Shown piece by piece: positions 49,577-59,812 of a stretch of DNA of 64,000 nucleotides. The notes below the pieces were generated by a model. It had not been told where the DNA came from. It did not search any database and saw only the letters and a list, made by a program, of their open reading frames with translations. The translations under genes and the position numbers were made by a program. This DNA is from Dictyoglomus thermophilum H-6-12 (GTDB lineage: Bacteria > Dictyoglomota > Dictyoglomia > Dictyoglomales > Dictyoglomaceae): NCBI RefSeq assembly GCF_000020965.1, contig NC_011297.1, forward strand, positions 1,364,001 through 1,428,000, written 5' to 3'. Position 1 is the first letter of the stretch, and the number at the start of each line of letters is the position of its first letter.

Positions 49577-51214
49577 TCAAATCACCTTAAGAGTGGTCTC
49601 AATAATCTCTCCCGAAAGAAATTCAAAAATTATTTTGAGACTATCTATATTCTGATATTTTGAGAGATTCTCAAATACATGCTTCTTTATTACCACCTGA
49701 GAATCAATGACGGAAAAATCATCCCATCCTCTTAGATATGGTGTCCAAGAATCCCTTATAGGTCTTCCTGTTTTTGCATCAAAGACTTTAATTGCACAAA
49801 GTCTAGCCCCATTAAAAGCTATAATAAATTTTAAGTCCGTAGGAACTCCACTTATGATGTTAAAGGGTTTATCAAGAAGTACAGGATCTTTATACTGCAC
49901 TATATCCAATGGGTAATCCACACTTTCTGTAAACTTAAAGTTTAATCTGGCCACTACCCCATAACTTTGAGGAGTTAAAATATTCTTTAAGAATTCCTTC
50001 TTAAGTATTAACCTGTTTGGAGATTCTTGTACATAATCTTTACCCTGGATTAAACCCTTTCCATTCAAGTATATTCCTACAAAAGAGTTACCGTTTAACT
50101 CTATCTCTACACTCTCATCCTTCACCTTATTCTCTTTGATATACAAAACTCCTGGATTTAAGAAGGCATTCCTTTTACCATAGGAAGCATTAATAATAAT
50201 CTTTATAGCCTGTTCATCTCGCCAAACTCTGTTTCGACGATCATAATTTTCTCCATTATCCCAGTAAAATGTAGCCATCTTATACTTCTTAGCAACCCTA
50301 ATAAGATTATCAAAATAGTACCATTCGGCTGGCTTATTTCCATTAAATAGCCCATACTCTCCAATAATAAAGGCATAGGAAGGAAATTTTTCTCTTACAA
50401 TCCTTATGTCCTTGTCCATCTGCTCTTTATCTCTATCAGTTCCCCAACTCTTTCTTCCCCACCAATTAGCAGTAAAGTCCCAAGGAGAATAATAATGCAC
50501 ACCTATTATTATGTTAGGGTCTTTTGGAGGTACAAAATACTTTTCTGCCTTATAAGTGTCGGTCCATAATGGAGGAACAACCACAAGTCTTCTGTCATTA
50601 TATCCTCCAGAATTTCTTATAACCCTCAAAATCCTCTCATTTACCTCATTCTGCAGAGCACCTGCCTCTTGCTCCGAAAATCCTTCATATGTAGGTTCAT
50701 TAATGATTTCAAAAATCAATTTCTCTGAATAATCCTTAAATCTATCTGCTATCTGAAGCCATAATTTTTCAAGCTTATTTATAGTTCCTTCTTTATCCAA
50801 CTTCATTTCTTTGCTTAACCATCTCCAAGAGTCATGATGCACATTGATTATCACATATAAGTCTTTTTTTAGAGCCATATTAACTACCTCTTCTACTCTA
50901 TCCATCCATTCTTTATCAACTTTATAATCTGGTGCAGGTCCCATGTGATCAACCCAAGTAACAGGAATCCTTACACTCCTAAATCCCATTCTCTTTATAT
51001 CCTCAAAAACATACTCTTCAGTTTTTGGATTCCCCCAAGATGTTTCATCAGGTATAGCATCTAACGCATTACCAAGATTCCAGCCTGGATCCATATCCTC
51101 AACCGCTTTATAGGGATCTACATAATTAAAATTCCCCTTATAAGAAGTAGCATATATTTTTCCCGATATAAGACCGAGAAAAATTAAAAGAGATAATATA
51201 AAAATTTCTCTCAT
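49577..51214 (-). CDS. Secreted GH5 endoglucanase with X2-like module
   Basis: This 545-residue exported enzyme has a signal peptide (about 1-22) and a GH5 TIM barrel (about 30-340). The acid/base is E173 in INEP and the nucleophile E286 in IIGEYG; GWNLGNALD near residue 44 and NVHHDSW near 124 are typical cellulase motifs. An Ig-like X2 module (about 350-440) and a further beta-sandwich region (about 441-545) follow. It probably cuts beta-1,4-glucans or mannans outside the cytoplasm. I chose the ATG at 51214 behind GAGGTG. It shares the operon with sugar permeases and a carbohydrate-binding protein. Confidence 0.92.
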   Translation of the reverse strand: MREIFILSLLIFLGLISGKIYATSYKGNFNYVDPYKAVEDMDPGWNLGNALDAIPDETSWGNPKTEEYVFEDIKRMGFRSVRIPVTWVDHMGPAPDYKVDKEWMDRVEEVVNMALKKDLYVIINVHHDSWRWLSKEMKLDKEGTINKLEKLWLQIADRFKDYSEKLIFEIINEPTYEGFSEQEAGALQNEVNERILRVIRNSGGYNDRRLVVVPPLWTDTYKAEKYFVPPKDPNIIIGVHYYSPWDFTANWWGRKSWGTDRDKEQMDKDIRIVREKFPSYAFIIGEYGLFNGNKPAEWYYFDNLIRVAKKYKMATFYWDNGENYDRRNRVWRDEQAIKIIINASYGKRNAFLNPGVLYIKENKVKDESVEIELNGNSFVGIYLNGKGLIQGKDYVQESPNRLILKKEFLKNILTPQSYGVVARLNFKFTESVDYPLDIVQYKDPVLLDKPFNIISGVPTDLKFIIAFNGARLCAIKVFDAKTGRPIRDSWTPYLRGWDDFSVIDSQVVIKKHVFENLSKYQNIDSLKIIFEFLSGEIIETTLKVI

Positions 51215-51224
51215 CTCATCCACC

Positions 51225-51806
51225 TCAATCTTTGACAAACTTAACCTCATCTACATAGAGGGTTGTATTTCCTTCGGGTACTCCTGTCACCTCAATACTC
51301 ATACCCCAAATTCTTTTCTTATCTACAGTAACAAAGGATTTTAGAGGAACAGAAATCTTTGTCCATTGAGTAGGTACACCACCAGTTATGGTATACTTTT
51401 CAGAATAAAATTCTTTACCATCCTTTTGAGCTGGAGCCTCAACAATGGTTACCAAAAGATTGTAATCACCAGCCTTCTCAGCCCTTATATAGAACTCCAG
51501 AGCCTTATAATTAGAAAGGTCTAAAATCTTATCCTTAGCATTAAAATTCCACTTAGCAAAATTTATACCCATTCCAGCCCACCAACTATTCCATACAAAA
51601 TTTATTTTCAAACACTTCTTACCAGAATAAGCTACACCTTCTACCTCTTCTACTTTACAGCCCTCTGGAGCAACCCAATACCCTAAGGCTGAAAGATTAG
51701 TATTCTCCGATTCCCCATCATAAATCAAAATTTCCTTTACACTTTGAGAAAAAGAAATACCCAAAAAGAGGAATAAAATCAAACCCATTAAGATTACCTT
51801 TTTCAT
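51225..51806 (-). CDS. Secreted carbohydrate-binding-like protein
   Basis: This 193-residue protein is a signal peptide (about 1-20, MKKVILMGLILFLFLG to SFSQS) followed by one beta-sandwich domain. The layout with DGESENTN near the start, NFVWNSWWAGMGINF near 68-82, LEFYIRAEKAGDYNLLV and a closing TTLYVDEVKFV resembles CBM-type jelly-roll domains (such as CBM11 or CIA30-like). No catalytic domain is present. It lies 10 bases before the GH5 gene and may help that enzyme hold its substrate. The ATG at 51806 follows AGGAGGTG. Confidence 0.8.
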   Translation of the reverse strand: MKKVILMGLILFLFLGISFSQSVKEILIYDGESENTNLSALGYWVAPEGCKVEEVEGVAYSGKKCLKINFVWNSWWAGMGINFAKWNFNAKDKILDLSNYKALEFYIRAEKAGDYNLLVTIVEAPAQKDGKEFYSEKYTITGGVPTQWTKISVPLKSFVTVDKKRIWGMSIEVTGVPEGNTTLYVDEVKFVKD

Positions 51807-51831
51807 AAAGACACCTCCTAAAGAAAAATTT

Positions 51832-52794
51832 TTATCCAACAATTCCTGTCCTCTCTACACTTTCTACAAAGAATCTTTGCGTGAAAATATAAAAGATCAA
51901 CATTGGTAAAATAACAAGAATAGCACCAGCATATTGAGGAGGAAGTATTAATAAGGGATCAAAAATCTGCGTTCCCCCAGTTATTATAGCCCTGATATTT
52001 GCTAAATTAAGAGATAAAGTATATTTATCAAAATCTCCAATAAATACCGATGGTTCAAAAACATCATTCCAATGCCATACTAAAGAGAATAAGAAAACTG
52101 TTACTATGGCAGGAACAGAGTTAGGAATAAAAATTCTTAAATAAGTTTGAAATGGTGAAGCGCCATCTACATAAGCTGCCTCCTCTAATTCCTTAGACAT
52201 ACCTCTAAAGAACTGCCTGAATATGTAGATAAAAAGTCCACTCCTCAGACCACCCCCTAATATGGTTGGAAGAATAATAGGATAGTAAGTATTTAAAAGA
52301 TTAAAAGGCTCTCCTCTTATAAGCTTAAATATTCCTAAAATATCAAATTTTTGATAAAAAACATAAAGAGGAATTAGCAAAACTTGGGGTGGAACTATTA
52401 AAGTAAATAATATTAATGCAAAAATGAACTCTCTTTCTTTAAACTTAAACCTTGCAAGTCCATATCCAATCATAGAGCAAGAAATAACATTAAATATTGC
52501 AGGAATTATAGAAACAATTAAGCTATTTTTAAAAGCATTAAAATAATTGAGAGAAACAAAAGCCTTTTTGAAATTTTCAATAGTCGGATGTTTAGGTATC
52601 CACACAACTGTAGGATCAATAAGATCTTCTCTACTCTTTATAGCAGTACTTAGCATAAATAGTACAGGTCTCAAAAGTACATAAGAAAGTCCAATAAAGA
52701 GAATTATTTTAACAAGAGTAATAAACCATTGGTATATCTTATTTTTAAATATTAAAATTATATCTTCTTTTGTATAATTCTTGTATTTAATCAT
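51832..52794 (-). CDS. Sugar ABC transporter permease, MalG type (pair B)
   Basis: This 320-residue protein has six predicted transmembrane helices and the EAA loop EEAAYVDGASPFQTYLRIFIP near residue 205, which docks to the ATPase. The order and the C-terminal SVERTGIVG match the MalG/CUT1 side of sugar importers. It follows the MalF-type partner by 14 bases. The ATPase is not encoded nearby. Confidence 0.93.
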   Translation of the reverse strand: MIKYKNYTKEDIILIFKNKIYQWFITLVKIILFIGLSYVLLRPVLFMLSTAIKSREDLIDPTVVWIPKHPTIENFKKAFVSLNYFNAFKNSLIVSIIPAIFNVISCSMIGYGLARFKFKEREFIFALILFTLIVPPQVLLIPLYVFYQKFDILGIFKLIRGEPFNLLNTYYPIILPTILGGGLRSGLFIYIFRQFFRGMSKELEEAAYVDGASPFQTYLRIFIPNSVPAIVTVFLFSLVWHWNDVFEPSVFIGDFDKYTLSLNLANIRAIITGGTQIFDPLLILPPQYAGAILVILPMLIFYIFTQRFFVESVERTGIVG

Positions 52795-52808
52795 TAAAAC
52801 TGCCTCCC

Positions 52809-53726
52809 TTATTCATTCATATAGAAAACCCGCTTTGAAATTACCCACATAAGCAACAAAAGAACTAAACCAATGATAATAAAGTAAAGCCAAGCTATTG
52901 CGGCACTATAACCATGGTTTAGTTGCTTAAATGCAACCTCAAGAATATACCTAAGAACATCATTACTATAATCAGTAAAGGAATCAATCACAGTATAAAT
53001 CACGTTAACTAAAACAATCGGCGAGATCATTGGCAAAGTAACCTTCCAAAAGGTTTCCCATGTTGTGGCTCCTTCCACACGAGCCACTTCGTAAAAAGAA
53101 GAAGGAATAGACTGCAAACCAGCAAGAAATATTAAAATCTGTACTCCTGATTTCCATATAATTTCATATATTCGATCAATGGCATTGATTATTGGCATTA
53201 AGAAAGGTATGTTTCCCGTTATTCTTATCAAGAAAAGCCTAAAATCTATGCCCCTTAAGAAAGGAGAGTTAGAAAGAGCCATTCCAGCTTGAGCCCCCAT
53301 TGCGAACTGTTCTATAGAATTACTCTCAAGCACATAAAGTAAAGCACCAGACATTACTACTACAGGCAAAAAGAATATGGCCCTCACTAAAGTTCTCCCT
53401 CTGAATTTTTGGTTTAAAAGAATAGCTACAAAAAGAGAAAACATTATTATTAAAGGGATATTAACAAGCATGTTTCCTACTTCGGTGGTTAAATATCTAA
53501 TAAAATTGGGATCCTCCCTAAGAGCCTTTATAAAATTTCTAAAACCTACAAAGATCAAATTATACCCTTCAGGGGAGACATCTAATTGACTAAAAGCAAA
53601 AATAATAGATTGAATAAAAGGCCAAGCAAAAAATATTAAAAACCCTAAAAGCCAAGGATACACAAACAGCCTTCCAACTCTTGCCTGCCTTTGAGATAAA
53701 GTCTTCAGTCTTTTTCTATTTTTCAT
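52809..53726 (-). CDS. Sugar ABC transporter permease, MalF type (pair B)
   Basis: This 305-residue permease has six predicted helices and an EAA loop YEVARVEGATTWETFWKVTLP near residue 215. It contains an extra stretch between helices 3 and 4 (about 145-185). I chose the ATG at 53726; an upstream TTG at 53735 lies too close to GGAGG. It starts 16 bases after the DUF5696-like gene, so pair B is expressed together with the upstream half of the operon. Confidence 0.92.
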   Translation of the reverse strand: MKNRKRLKTLSQRQARVGRLFVYPWLLGFLIFFAWPFIQSIIFAFSQLDVSPEGYNLIFVGFRNFIKALREDPNFIRYLTTEVGNMLVNIPLIIMFSLFVAILLNQKFRGRTLVRAIFFLPVVVMSGALLYVLESNSIEQFAMGAQAGMALSNSPFLRGIDFRLFLIRITGNIPFLMPIINAIDRIYEIIWKSGVQILIFLAGLQSIPSSFYEVARVEGATTWETFWKVTLPMISPIVLVNVIYTVIDSFTDYSNDVLRYILEVAFKQLNHGYSAAIAWLYFIIIGLVLLLLMWVISKRVFYMNE

Positions 53727-53742
53727 AACTCTCAATGCCTCC

Positions 53743-55935
53743 CTAATTCTTTCCTAAAAAGAAAACAAAATCTTCTCCCTTTATTATCTTTCCTTTATAC
53801 TTAAACGGTTTGGAGGTGTAGTTAACAACTACTTCTGTGTCATTCTCATACTGTACCTTGTATACTCCATTACTTATCTTTGTATGAGTCCTTATAGGCA
53901 CATCATAAATATTTATGTATAAATCTCTTAACAAGTTGTATTCTTTTACCGCTTGATCAATCCAATCCTTATAATTAGAACTAACCATTTCATTGAAGAT
54001 ACTTTTCTTAAAATATGAAGAATCTTTAAAAATCAATGCATAATAAGGTAAAGCTCCATACTCTACCATTTTTAGAAACTCCATTCTCTGACTTTCCCTC
54101 AAATTTCCCGGTCTTCCACTATATGGAACATATCCATGAAGTAAAATCTGAAGGATAGGCACACTTTCTGACTCGATAGCAAAGTTGCTTGAATCAAGAG
54201 GAGCCTCCAAAATTAGCGAACTATAGGGTAAAACATAAAAATTACCTGAGCTAAAGATAAAATTAAACTTATTTATATGATTACTTAAACTTTCTTTCCA
54301 CAAAGATGCAACTTCTTCTCTTGAAAGAAGTTTAGATCTTTTATTCTGAGATGATATATAATCTCCCATTTTCTCTATTAAGACATTTCTAAGATTAAAC
54401 CTCTCCAGATCTCTCAAAAAATTATTAAGGTATACAGGAACCCTTTCGGGTAATACTGTAAACCAAGGATCATAATCTCTGTTCTTCTTTTTTATGACAG
54501 GATCCCATTTATACATAAAAGCAAGTCCATTGTTTAGATATCTATTAGCATCACGAGATGGAGAAAAGCCATTACCTGCGTTATGTACCTCTATAACTTC
54601 AGCAGTTAAAATTAAGTTAATATTATTACTGTTACAATATTCAATTAATTTTCTAAATCCCCCATTTCCACCAATTTTAGATTCTAACCTTATCCCATTC
54701 GTTATCTTATTCATATATCCACCAGACTGATAACCTTTAAGTATTAGGTTTATATTTTTAATTCCTCTACTTCTAAACTCATCAAGTATTTTGATAGTTT
54801 CATCAAAGGTAGTAAGAGGAAACAAATCTACTACAGGAACACCTGCTTTCGTAGTTCTTATATTTATGCTGTTGATAATTACAAGATTAAAAGGCACTTC
54901 GGAAACTTTAGTAGCTTTTTTATAAAGATAACCATTCTTTACAAGGTAATCTCTATAAGATCTGATCATAGATGAGTAATCAACATCTTTTCCTGTAAAT
55001 AATAGATAGTTTATTACTATATCCTTTTTAATCGTATATGGAGAAAACTTATTAACCAGAACATCTACAACTTCTCCAGCCTGTCCTGTAGAGGCCTCTC
55101 TTTCATAAAGTAAAAATTTATGAATCCTCCTATACTCAAAAACAGGATAAATCCTGAAATATGAGGTAGAATTACCCGCCATATAACAAGCTATATTTGA
55201 GTCAAAATCTCCTGATTCTATTATCCCCAAGATCCCAAGATCATTTCTTTTAACACCAAATATGGGAAGCCTAATTCCTTCAGTTTTAGGAGGCATATCG
55301 TAAAGAGGCATACCAAAATCATAACCATATACAGGAAGTTCAAAACCCCTTTCATTACCAGCCTTATGATCAAATCTTACAAGAGCTCCAGATCCGTCAG
55401 GCACTATAAGATATCCATTGTCTTTTTTACTTCCATAGATAAAGTACGGAAGAATCCATATTCTGTTTATTTTAAGATCTCCTTCTTCTTTTATAGAATC
55501 AATAGGTACTCTTACCTTAAAGCCTGTTTCAGTCAGTATAAATTCAATAGAAATGCTAACACCTTGGGTAGAAAATTCATAATCTATCCTAATACCATCC
55601 CTAATATTTTTATACTTAAAATTCCCTCTCATAACTCCAAGGGCATAGGTATTGTAAAGAGAGACTCTTGCTTCATCATCAGCCATTTCAAGAACTAAGT
55701 GGGAAGGAATAGTGAATTTTGTTATGCCCATTGAAAAATCTCCTTCCCAATCTTTTGGGAACTGGTTAAATATTTTTCCTGTAGCCTTATCTTTAATGGC
55801 CACTTCTGCTGTTTTTTCGTTAAACAACATAACGAATTTATTATTTTCTGCTATAACTTTATATTCCCCGTTTTGCCCATAGAGAGGAATAACTAAAACT
55901 ACGATAGAAATCAAAATCAGCAATTTTATACGCAT
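53743..55935 (-). CDS. DUF5696-like exported protein
   Basis: This 730-residue protein has a signal peptide (MRIKLLILISIVVL to PLYGQ, about 1-21), a beta-rich N-terminal half (about 25-290) and an alpha/beta part (about 295-640) resembling a glycoside-hydrolase barrel, with strands VPFNLVIIN, KNINLILKGYQSGG and NINLILTAEVIEVH. From memory this matches DUF5696, a family that accompanies YIP1 proteins and sugar permeases in Paenibacillus-type loci. A glycosidase role is plausible, but catalytic residues cannot be assigned. The ATG at 55935 follows GAGGTGG and overlaps nothing; the previous gene ends inside its leader. Confidence 0.72.
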   Translation of the reverse strand: MRIKLLILISIVVLVIPLYGQNGEYKVIAENNKFVMLFNEKTAEVAIKDKATGKIFNQFPKDWEGDFSMGITKFTIPSHLVLEMADDEARVSLYNTYALGVMRGNFKYKNIRDGIRIDYEFSTQGVSISIEFILTETGFKVRVPIDSIKEEGDLKINRIWILPYFIYGSKKDNGYLIVPDGSGALVRFDHKAGNERGFELPVYGYDFGMPLYDMPPKTEGIRLPIFGVKRNDLGILGIIESGDFDSNIACYMAGNSTSYFRIYPVFEYRRIHKFLLYEREASTGQAGEVVDVLVNKFSPYTIKKDIVINYLLFTGKDVDYSSMIRSYRDYLVKNGYLYKKATKVSEVPFNLVIINSINIRTTKAGVPVVDLFPLTTFDETIKILDEFRSRGIKNINLILKGYQSGGYMNKITNGIRLESKIGGNGGFRKLIEYCNSNNINLILTAEVIEVHNAGNGFSPSRDANRYLNNGLAFMYKWDPVIKKKNRDYDPWFTVLPERVPVYLNNFLRDLERFNLRNVLIEKMGDYISSQNKRSKLLSREEVASLWKESLSNHINKFNFIFSSGNFYVLPYSSLILEAPLDSSNFAIESESVPILQILLHGYVPYSGRPGNLRESQRMEFLKMVEYGALPYYALIFKDSSYFKKSIFNEMVSSNYKDWIDQAVKEYNLLRDLYINIYDVPIRTHTKISNGVYKVQYENDTEVVVNYTSKPFKYKGKIIKGEDFVFFLGKN

Positions 55936-55948
55936 CTTTCCACCTCTT

Positions 55949-58015
55949 TTAACCAATCATATACTTAATTTCTAAGTACACCATGTAGATAAACCTCACA
56001 AACTGCTGAAAAGTTGCAAAGAACACCATTCCTATAAACATAGCAAAAATTATACCTGCGATAGTTATAAGGGAAGTTCCAAAAACCTTACTCAAAGAGT
56101 ATTCCTGAAGTTCCATCATACCCGCAAAAAGTATCCATAAAACCCATATACTTCCGATAGTATCGAAAAAGTAATAAAAAGCAGCTTCCTCCAAAGTAAA
56201 TACATGACTTAACAAAGTTTGAGGTAGATAAATAAGCACCAATGGAAATAGACTATAAACTGTCATTATAAATATTTCCCTCATTTTTGCCTTTCCATCC
56301 ATTATGGTGGTAACTGCCCAGTTTATAGTCACCCAAGCAAGAATAGGAAGCAAAACTCTCCCTACTTCAAGAAGTATGTTCAACTCCTCCGGCCTATAGG
56401 GATTAAAATGAAAGGCAGTCATAATTCTTCTGATAATAAATGCAAGGATGATAAAAATCAGGAGGATCAATGATGCCTTAAAAGATTCTTTTCTTCTCTT
56501 AAGTTCATAAAATCCATCAAAAGGATGCAGTATCACATAAAAAACAAACATTACGGTATCAAACAATGGATGCTTTTGAGCATAACTCCTATAATAAAAG
56601 GCTATTTTTCCTCCTAAAAATCTCTTTACCAAGTAAATGATTAATAAAAATAATATGAATAGGTTCATTATCTTAGAAAAATTTCTTCTCATGTATTCTA
56701 TTCTGAAACCCCTAAGAGCCTTAGAATATCCTTCAGGATAAAAGCCAAGTCTGAAATTCACCATAGCTTCCTTATATTTTTCCTCATGCAAGAAGTTTTT
56801 TCCAAGCCCTATATAAGCAAGATCATAATTAGTATCCATTTTTACAACATCTTTCCAAACTTCTGCTGCCTTTCCATAATATCCGTCTACATAAAAGGAA
56901 TTTGCTTTAAGAACAAGACTTCCAAAATAAGTAGGTTTAAACACAGTTATAGTACCCTTATTCTCATCAAGGACAAACACTTTCCCATCATAAAGATCTA
57001 TCGCTGTAGGAAATTGAAAAGTTCCCTTTTGATTCCCTATATCCCCTGACACAAATAGAAAATCTCCAAGATTGTTATATACAAAGAACCTTCCTACTCT
57101 ACCATCAAGAACATAAAGGTTTTCTGAATCATCTACAGCGATATCTGCAATCTCCCCTCTCACCGTAAAACCAAAATAAAGATCCCCATACATATTGCCA
57201 GTGCGACCTTCCTGCTTTATTATGTTATCTCCAAGAGCATTTAACCTTTTAATCTGGTCATACCAAGCTCTTACACATCCATAAATAAACCCATCTTTAT
57301 CCACAGTCACATTCCTATATTCAATGGGTATAAAAAGCATCAATTGAGATCTTTGTTTTCTCGTAAGAACCCTTCTCCAGAAAAGTTCTATAGGATTTAC
57401 CTCAACCCTATTACTACCAAAAAATCTCTCAAAATTTCCCTTTGGACTAAACTGAATTAAACCTTCTACAACATTTTCAGCTACCACATATACTCTTCCC
57501 AAATTATCTACCGCAACCTTCTTTGGAATATATTCAAAATTAACCTTTATCACATCTCCAACAGGCTTTCCTATGATCATATAAAGACTTCTGTCCTTAT
57601 TCAAAACTACGATTCTAGAATTTTTAGAGTCAGCAATATATAGCCTCCCATCACGGGTAACAAAAAGCCCTGTTGGAGCTTTAAAAAGATCCTTCTCTCC
57701 ATTATTTATAAAGCCATCAATAATCTCTTTCAATTTATAATCTTTACCTATCACTACAATTCTGTTATTACCAGTATCTGCTACATAAATATCGCCATTA
57801 CTTTTATCTATAAAAAGATCTTCAGGGGCTGAGAAGGATAGATTAGGCTTTATAGTTTCACCTGAAATTATAAGCTCGGGCTCAAATCCTGGAAGAGAAG
57901 GTACAGGCCTCCTTCTTTCATTATAGATATATGTGTAATAGGGAATTCCCGCAAAAGCAATATTTATCAAAAACAATATAAATAGAAGTTTTGCAATTAT
58001 CCTTGCCCTTCTCAT
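55949..58015 (-). CDS. NHL-repeat, TPR and YIP1-domain membrane protein
   Basis: This 688-residue protein has an N-terminal signal or anchor (about 5-23). At least five NHL-type repeats (about 55-350) follow, such as APEDLFIDKSNGDIYVAD and APTGLFVTRDGRLYIADS, forming a beta-propeller outside the membrane. A TPR-like helical stretch (about 360-430) leads to a membrane helix (about 447-466) and a C-terminal YIP1-type domain with about five helices (about 480-688). It lies between the two permease pairs. It could sense or gather glycan at the membrane, or help assemble the transporter; the role is inferred. Confidence 0.78.
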   Translation of the reverse strand: MRRARIIAKLLFILFLINIAFAGIPYYTYIYNERRRPVPSLPGFEPELIISGETIKPNLSFSAPEDLFIDKSNGDIYVADTGNNRIVVIGKDYKLKEIIDGFINNGEKDLFKAPTGLFVTRDGRLYIADSKNSRIVVLNKDRSLYMIIGKPVGDVIKVNFEYIPKKVAVDNLGRVYVVAENVVEGLIQFSPKGNFERFFGSNRVEVNPIELFWRRVLTRKQRSQLMLFIPIEYRNVTVDKDGFIYGCVRAWYDQIKRLNALGDNIIKQEGRTGNMYGDLYFGFTVRGEIADIAVDDSENLYVLDGRVGRFFVYNNLGDFLFVSGDIGNQKGTFQFPTAIDLYDGKVFVLDENKGTITVFKPTYFGSLVLKANSFYVDGYYGKAAEVWKDVVKMDTNYDLAYIGLGKNFLHEEKYKEAMVNFRLGFYPEGYSKALRGFRIEYMRRNFSKIMNLFILFLLIIYLVKRFLGGKIAFYYRSYAQKHPLFDTVMFVFYVILHPFDGFYELKRRKESFKASLILLIFIILAFIIRRIMTAFHFNPYRPEELNILLEVGRVLLPILAWVTINWAVTTIMDGKAKMREIFIMTVYSLFPLVLIYLPQTLLSHVFTLEEAAFYYFFDTIGSIWVLWILFAGMMELQEYSLSKVFGTSLITIAGIIFAMFIGMVFFATFQQFVRFIYMVYLEIKYMIG

Positions 58016-58020
58016 ACTCT

Positions 58021-58869
58021 TTACTCCTTAATACCAGCAGACTTCATAGTCTCCACCACATTGCTTTGGGTCAAAATAAAAATTATTAATGAAGGAAGCA
58101 TCATAAGAATTGCAGCAGCTGCCGCAGCACCAGCCCTCACAAATCCTCCCTGTTGTATATAAGTCAACGCTAAAGAAAATGGCTTCATGGCTTCATTATG
58201 TAAATACAAGGCAGGAGTATAAGTATCATTCCAAGTATCTCTAAAGGCAAAAAGAATAAGAGTAAGCCAAGCAGGCTTTACATTTGGCATAACTACATAC
58301 CACCATATCTTAAACTCATTAGCACCATCTATCCTTGCAGACTCTATATACGAATCAGGAATCTGTTCCATAAATTGCTTCATCAAAAATAATCCTAAAG
58401 TTGCACCTATATAAGGCAGAATTAGAGAAAAATAAGTATCTAAAAGCCTTAGCTTAGCCATAATTATAAATCTCGGTATGTTAGTTACATATCCCGAAAA
58501 CATCAAAGAAAAGACAACTAAGTTAAATAAGAACCTACTACCTGGAAATCTATGTTTGGCTAAGGGATATGCTGCCATAGATGCTATCATCACATGTCCA
58601 AAGGTACTTACAAGACTAATGAATATACTATTAAAAAGATACCTGGAAAAAGGAACAAAGGAATTACTCATTAAATAAAATAAGTCAGTAAAATTCTTAA
58701 GAGTTGGTCTCCTCACAAAAAGCCTTGGAGGAAATAAGAAAAGTTCGTCAAGAGGCTTGAAAGCATTCATAATAGAATAAACTAGGGGTAAAGCCATAAA
58801 TATTGCTACTATTGTTAACACAATTATTACAATAATATTCCCCCAAATAGATCTGTTTATTCTCTTCAT
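58021..58869 (-). CDS. Sugar ABC transporter permease, MalG type (pair A)
   Basis: This 282-residue permease has six predicted helices and the EAA loop IESARIDGANEFKIWWYVVMP near residue 177. The C terminus SNVVETMKSAGIKE is typical of CUT1 MalG-side subunits. It follows its MalF-type partner by 23 bases and ends 5 bases before the NHL-YIP1 gene. Confidence 0.93.
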   Translation of the reverse strand: MKRINRSIWGNIIVIIVLTIVAIFMALPLVYSIMNAFKPLDELFLFPPRLFVRRPTLKNFTDLFYLMSNSFVPFSRYLFNSIFISLVSTFGHVMIASMAAYPLAKHRFPGSRFLFNLVVFSLMFSGYVTNIPRFIIMAKLRLLDTYFSLILPYIGATLGLFLMKQFMEQIPDSYIESARIDGANEFKIWWYVVMPNVKPAWLTLILFAFRDTWNDTYTPALYLHNEAMKPFSLALTYIQQGGFVRAGAAAAAAILMMLPSLIIFILTQSNVVETMKSAGIKE

Positions 58870-58892
58870 ATTACAAACAAAACCTCCTCATA

Positions 58893-59792
58893 TCAGTCAG
58901 GTCTTATTATTCTTCTGACTCCTTGGTTAATACCTACCGTAATTAGGAACAAAATTACAGCGATAGCAGAAGCATATCCCATTTCATACCTTATACTTCC
59001 ATAATCCCACATGTGAAGCACGATAGTATGAGCAGAATAAAGAGGACTTGGAAAACCTATAAGTTGTGCTGAAATATCTGCCACTGCAAAAGATGAAGTA
59101 ACTTGCATTATAGCTCCAAAAATAAGCTGAGGTTTCATGGAAGGAAGAGTAATATACCAAAGTTCTTGCCATCTATTTCTTATGCCATCTACAGCAGCAG
59201 CCTCATATAAAGACCTATCTATGGTCTGAAACCCAGCTATAAAAGCAAGAAAGCTTGTGCCAAGACTCATCCACAATTGTACTACCATCAAAACATATAA
59301 ATTAATTCTAGAATCTTGAAGCCAATAAATTGGTTCTTTTATTATCCCCAGATTCATCAAAAATCCGTTTAAAAGTCCATAAACATCTCCTGAAAAGATG
59401 TATGTCCAGATAAAAAATATCGCAGAAGATAGAGCAGGAGCATAATACAAAAGAGTTAAAACAGATCTAATCTTAGGTGGAAGTTCATTTATCAACCATG
59501 CAAAAAAGAGACATGCAAAATAACTTAAAGGTCCCGTTATAAGGGCAAACTTAAAAGTATTCTGAAGGGCAATAAGAAATACATCGTCCTCTAAGAATAA
59601 TCTTTTGTAGTTATTCCAACCAACAAATCTTGGTGCTTGGATAATATTGTAATTTGTAAAACTCAAAATAATTCCTACTATTACAGGAATGACAACAAAA
59701 GTAAAAAACAAGATAAAATATGGTAAAAGCAAAAAGTAAGATTCTTTATTCTTTTTTACCTCTTTCCATAGATTTCTAATTTTCTCCTTCAT
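58893..59792 (-). CDS. Sugar ABC transporter permease, MalF type (pair A)
   Basis: This 299-residue permease has six predicted helices and the EAA loop YEAAAVDGIRNRWQELWYITLP near residue 195. I chose the ATG at 59792, which has GGGGGAAGG upstream; another ATG at 59816 overlaps the previous stop but lacks a ribosome site. It directly follows the large binding protein, its probable partner. Confidence 0.92.
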   Translation of the reverse strand: MKEKIRNLWKEVKKNKESYFLLLPYFILFFTFVVIPVIVGIILSFTNYNIIQAPRFVGWNNYKRLFLEDDVFLIALQNTFKFALITGPLSYFACLFFAWLINELPPKIRSVLTLLYYAPALSSAIFFIWTYIFSGDVYGLLNGFLMNLGIIKEPIYWLQDSRINLYVLMVVQLWMSLGTSFLAFIAGFQTIDRSLYEAAAVDGIRNRWQELWYITLPSMKPQLIFGAIMQVTSSFAVADISAQLIGFPSPLYSAHTIVLHMWDYGSIRYEMGYASAIAVILFLITVGINQGVRRIIRPD

Positions 59793-59812
59793 TTTATACC
59801 TTCCCCCAAAAA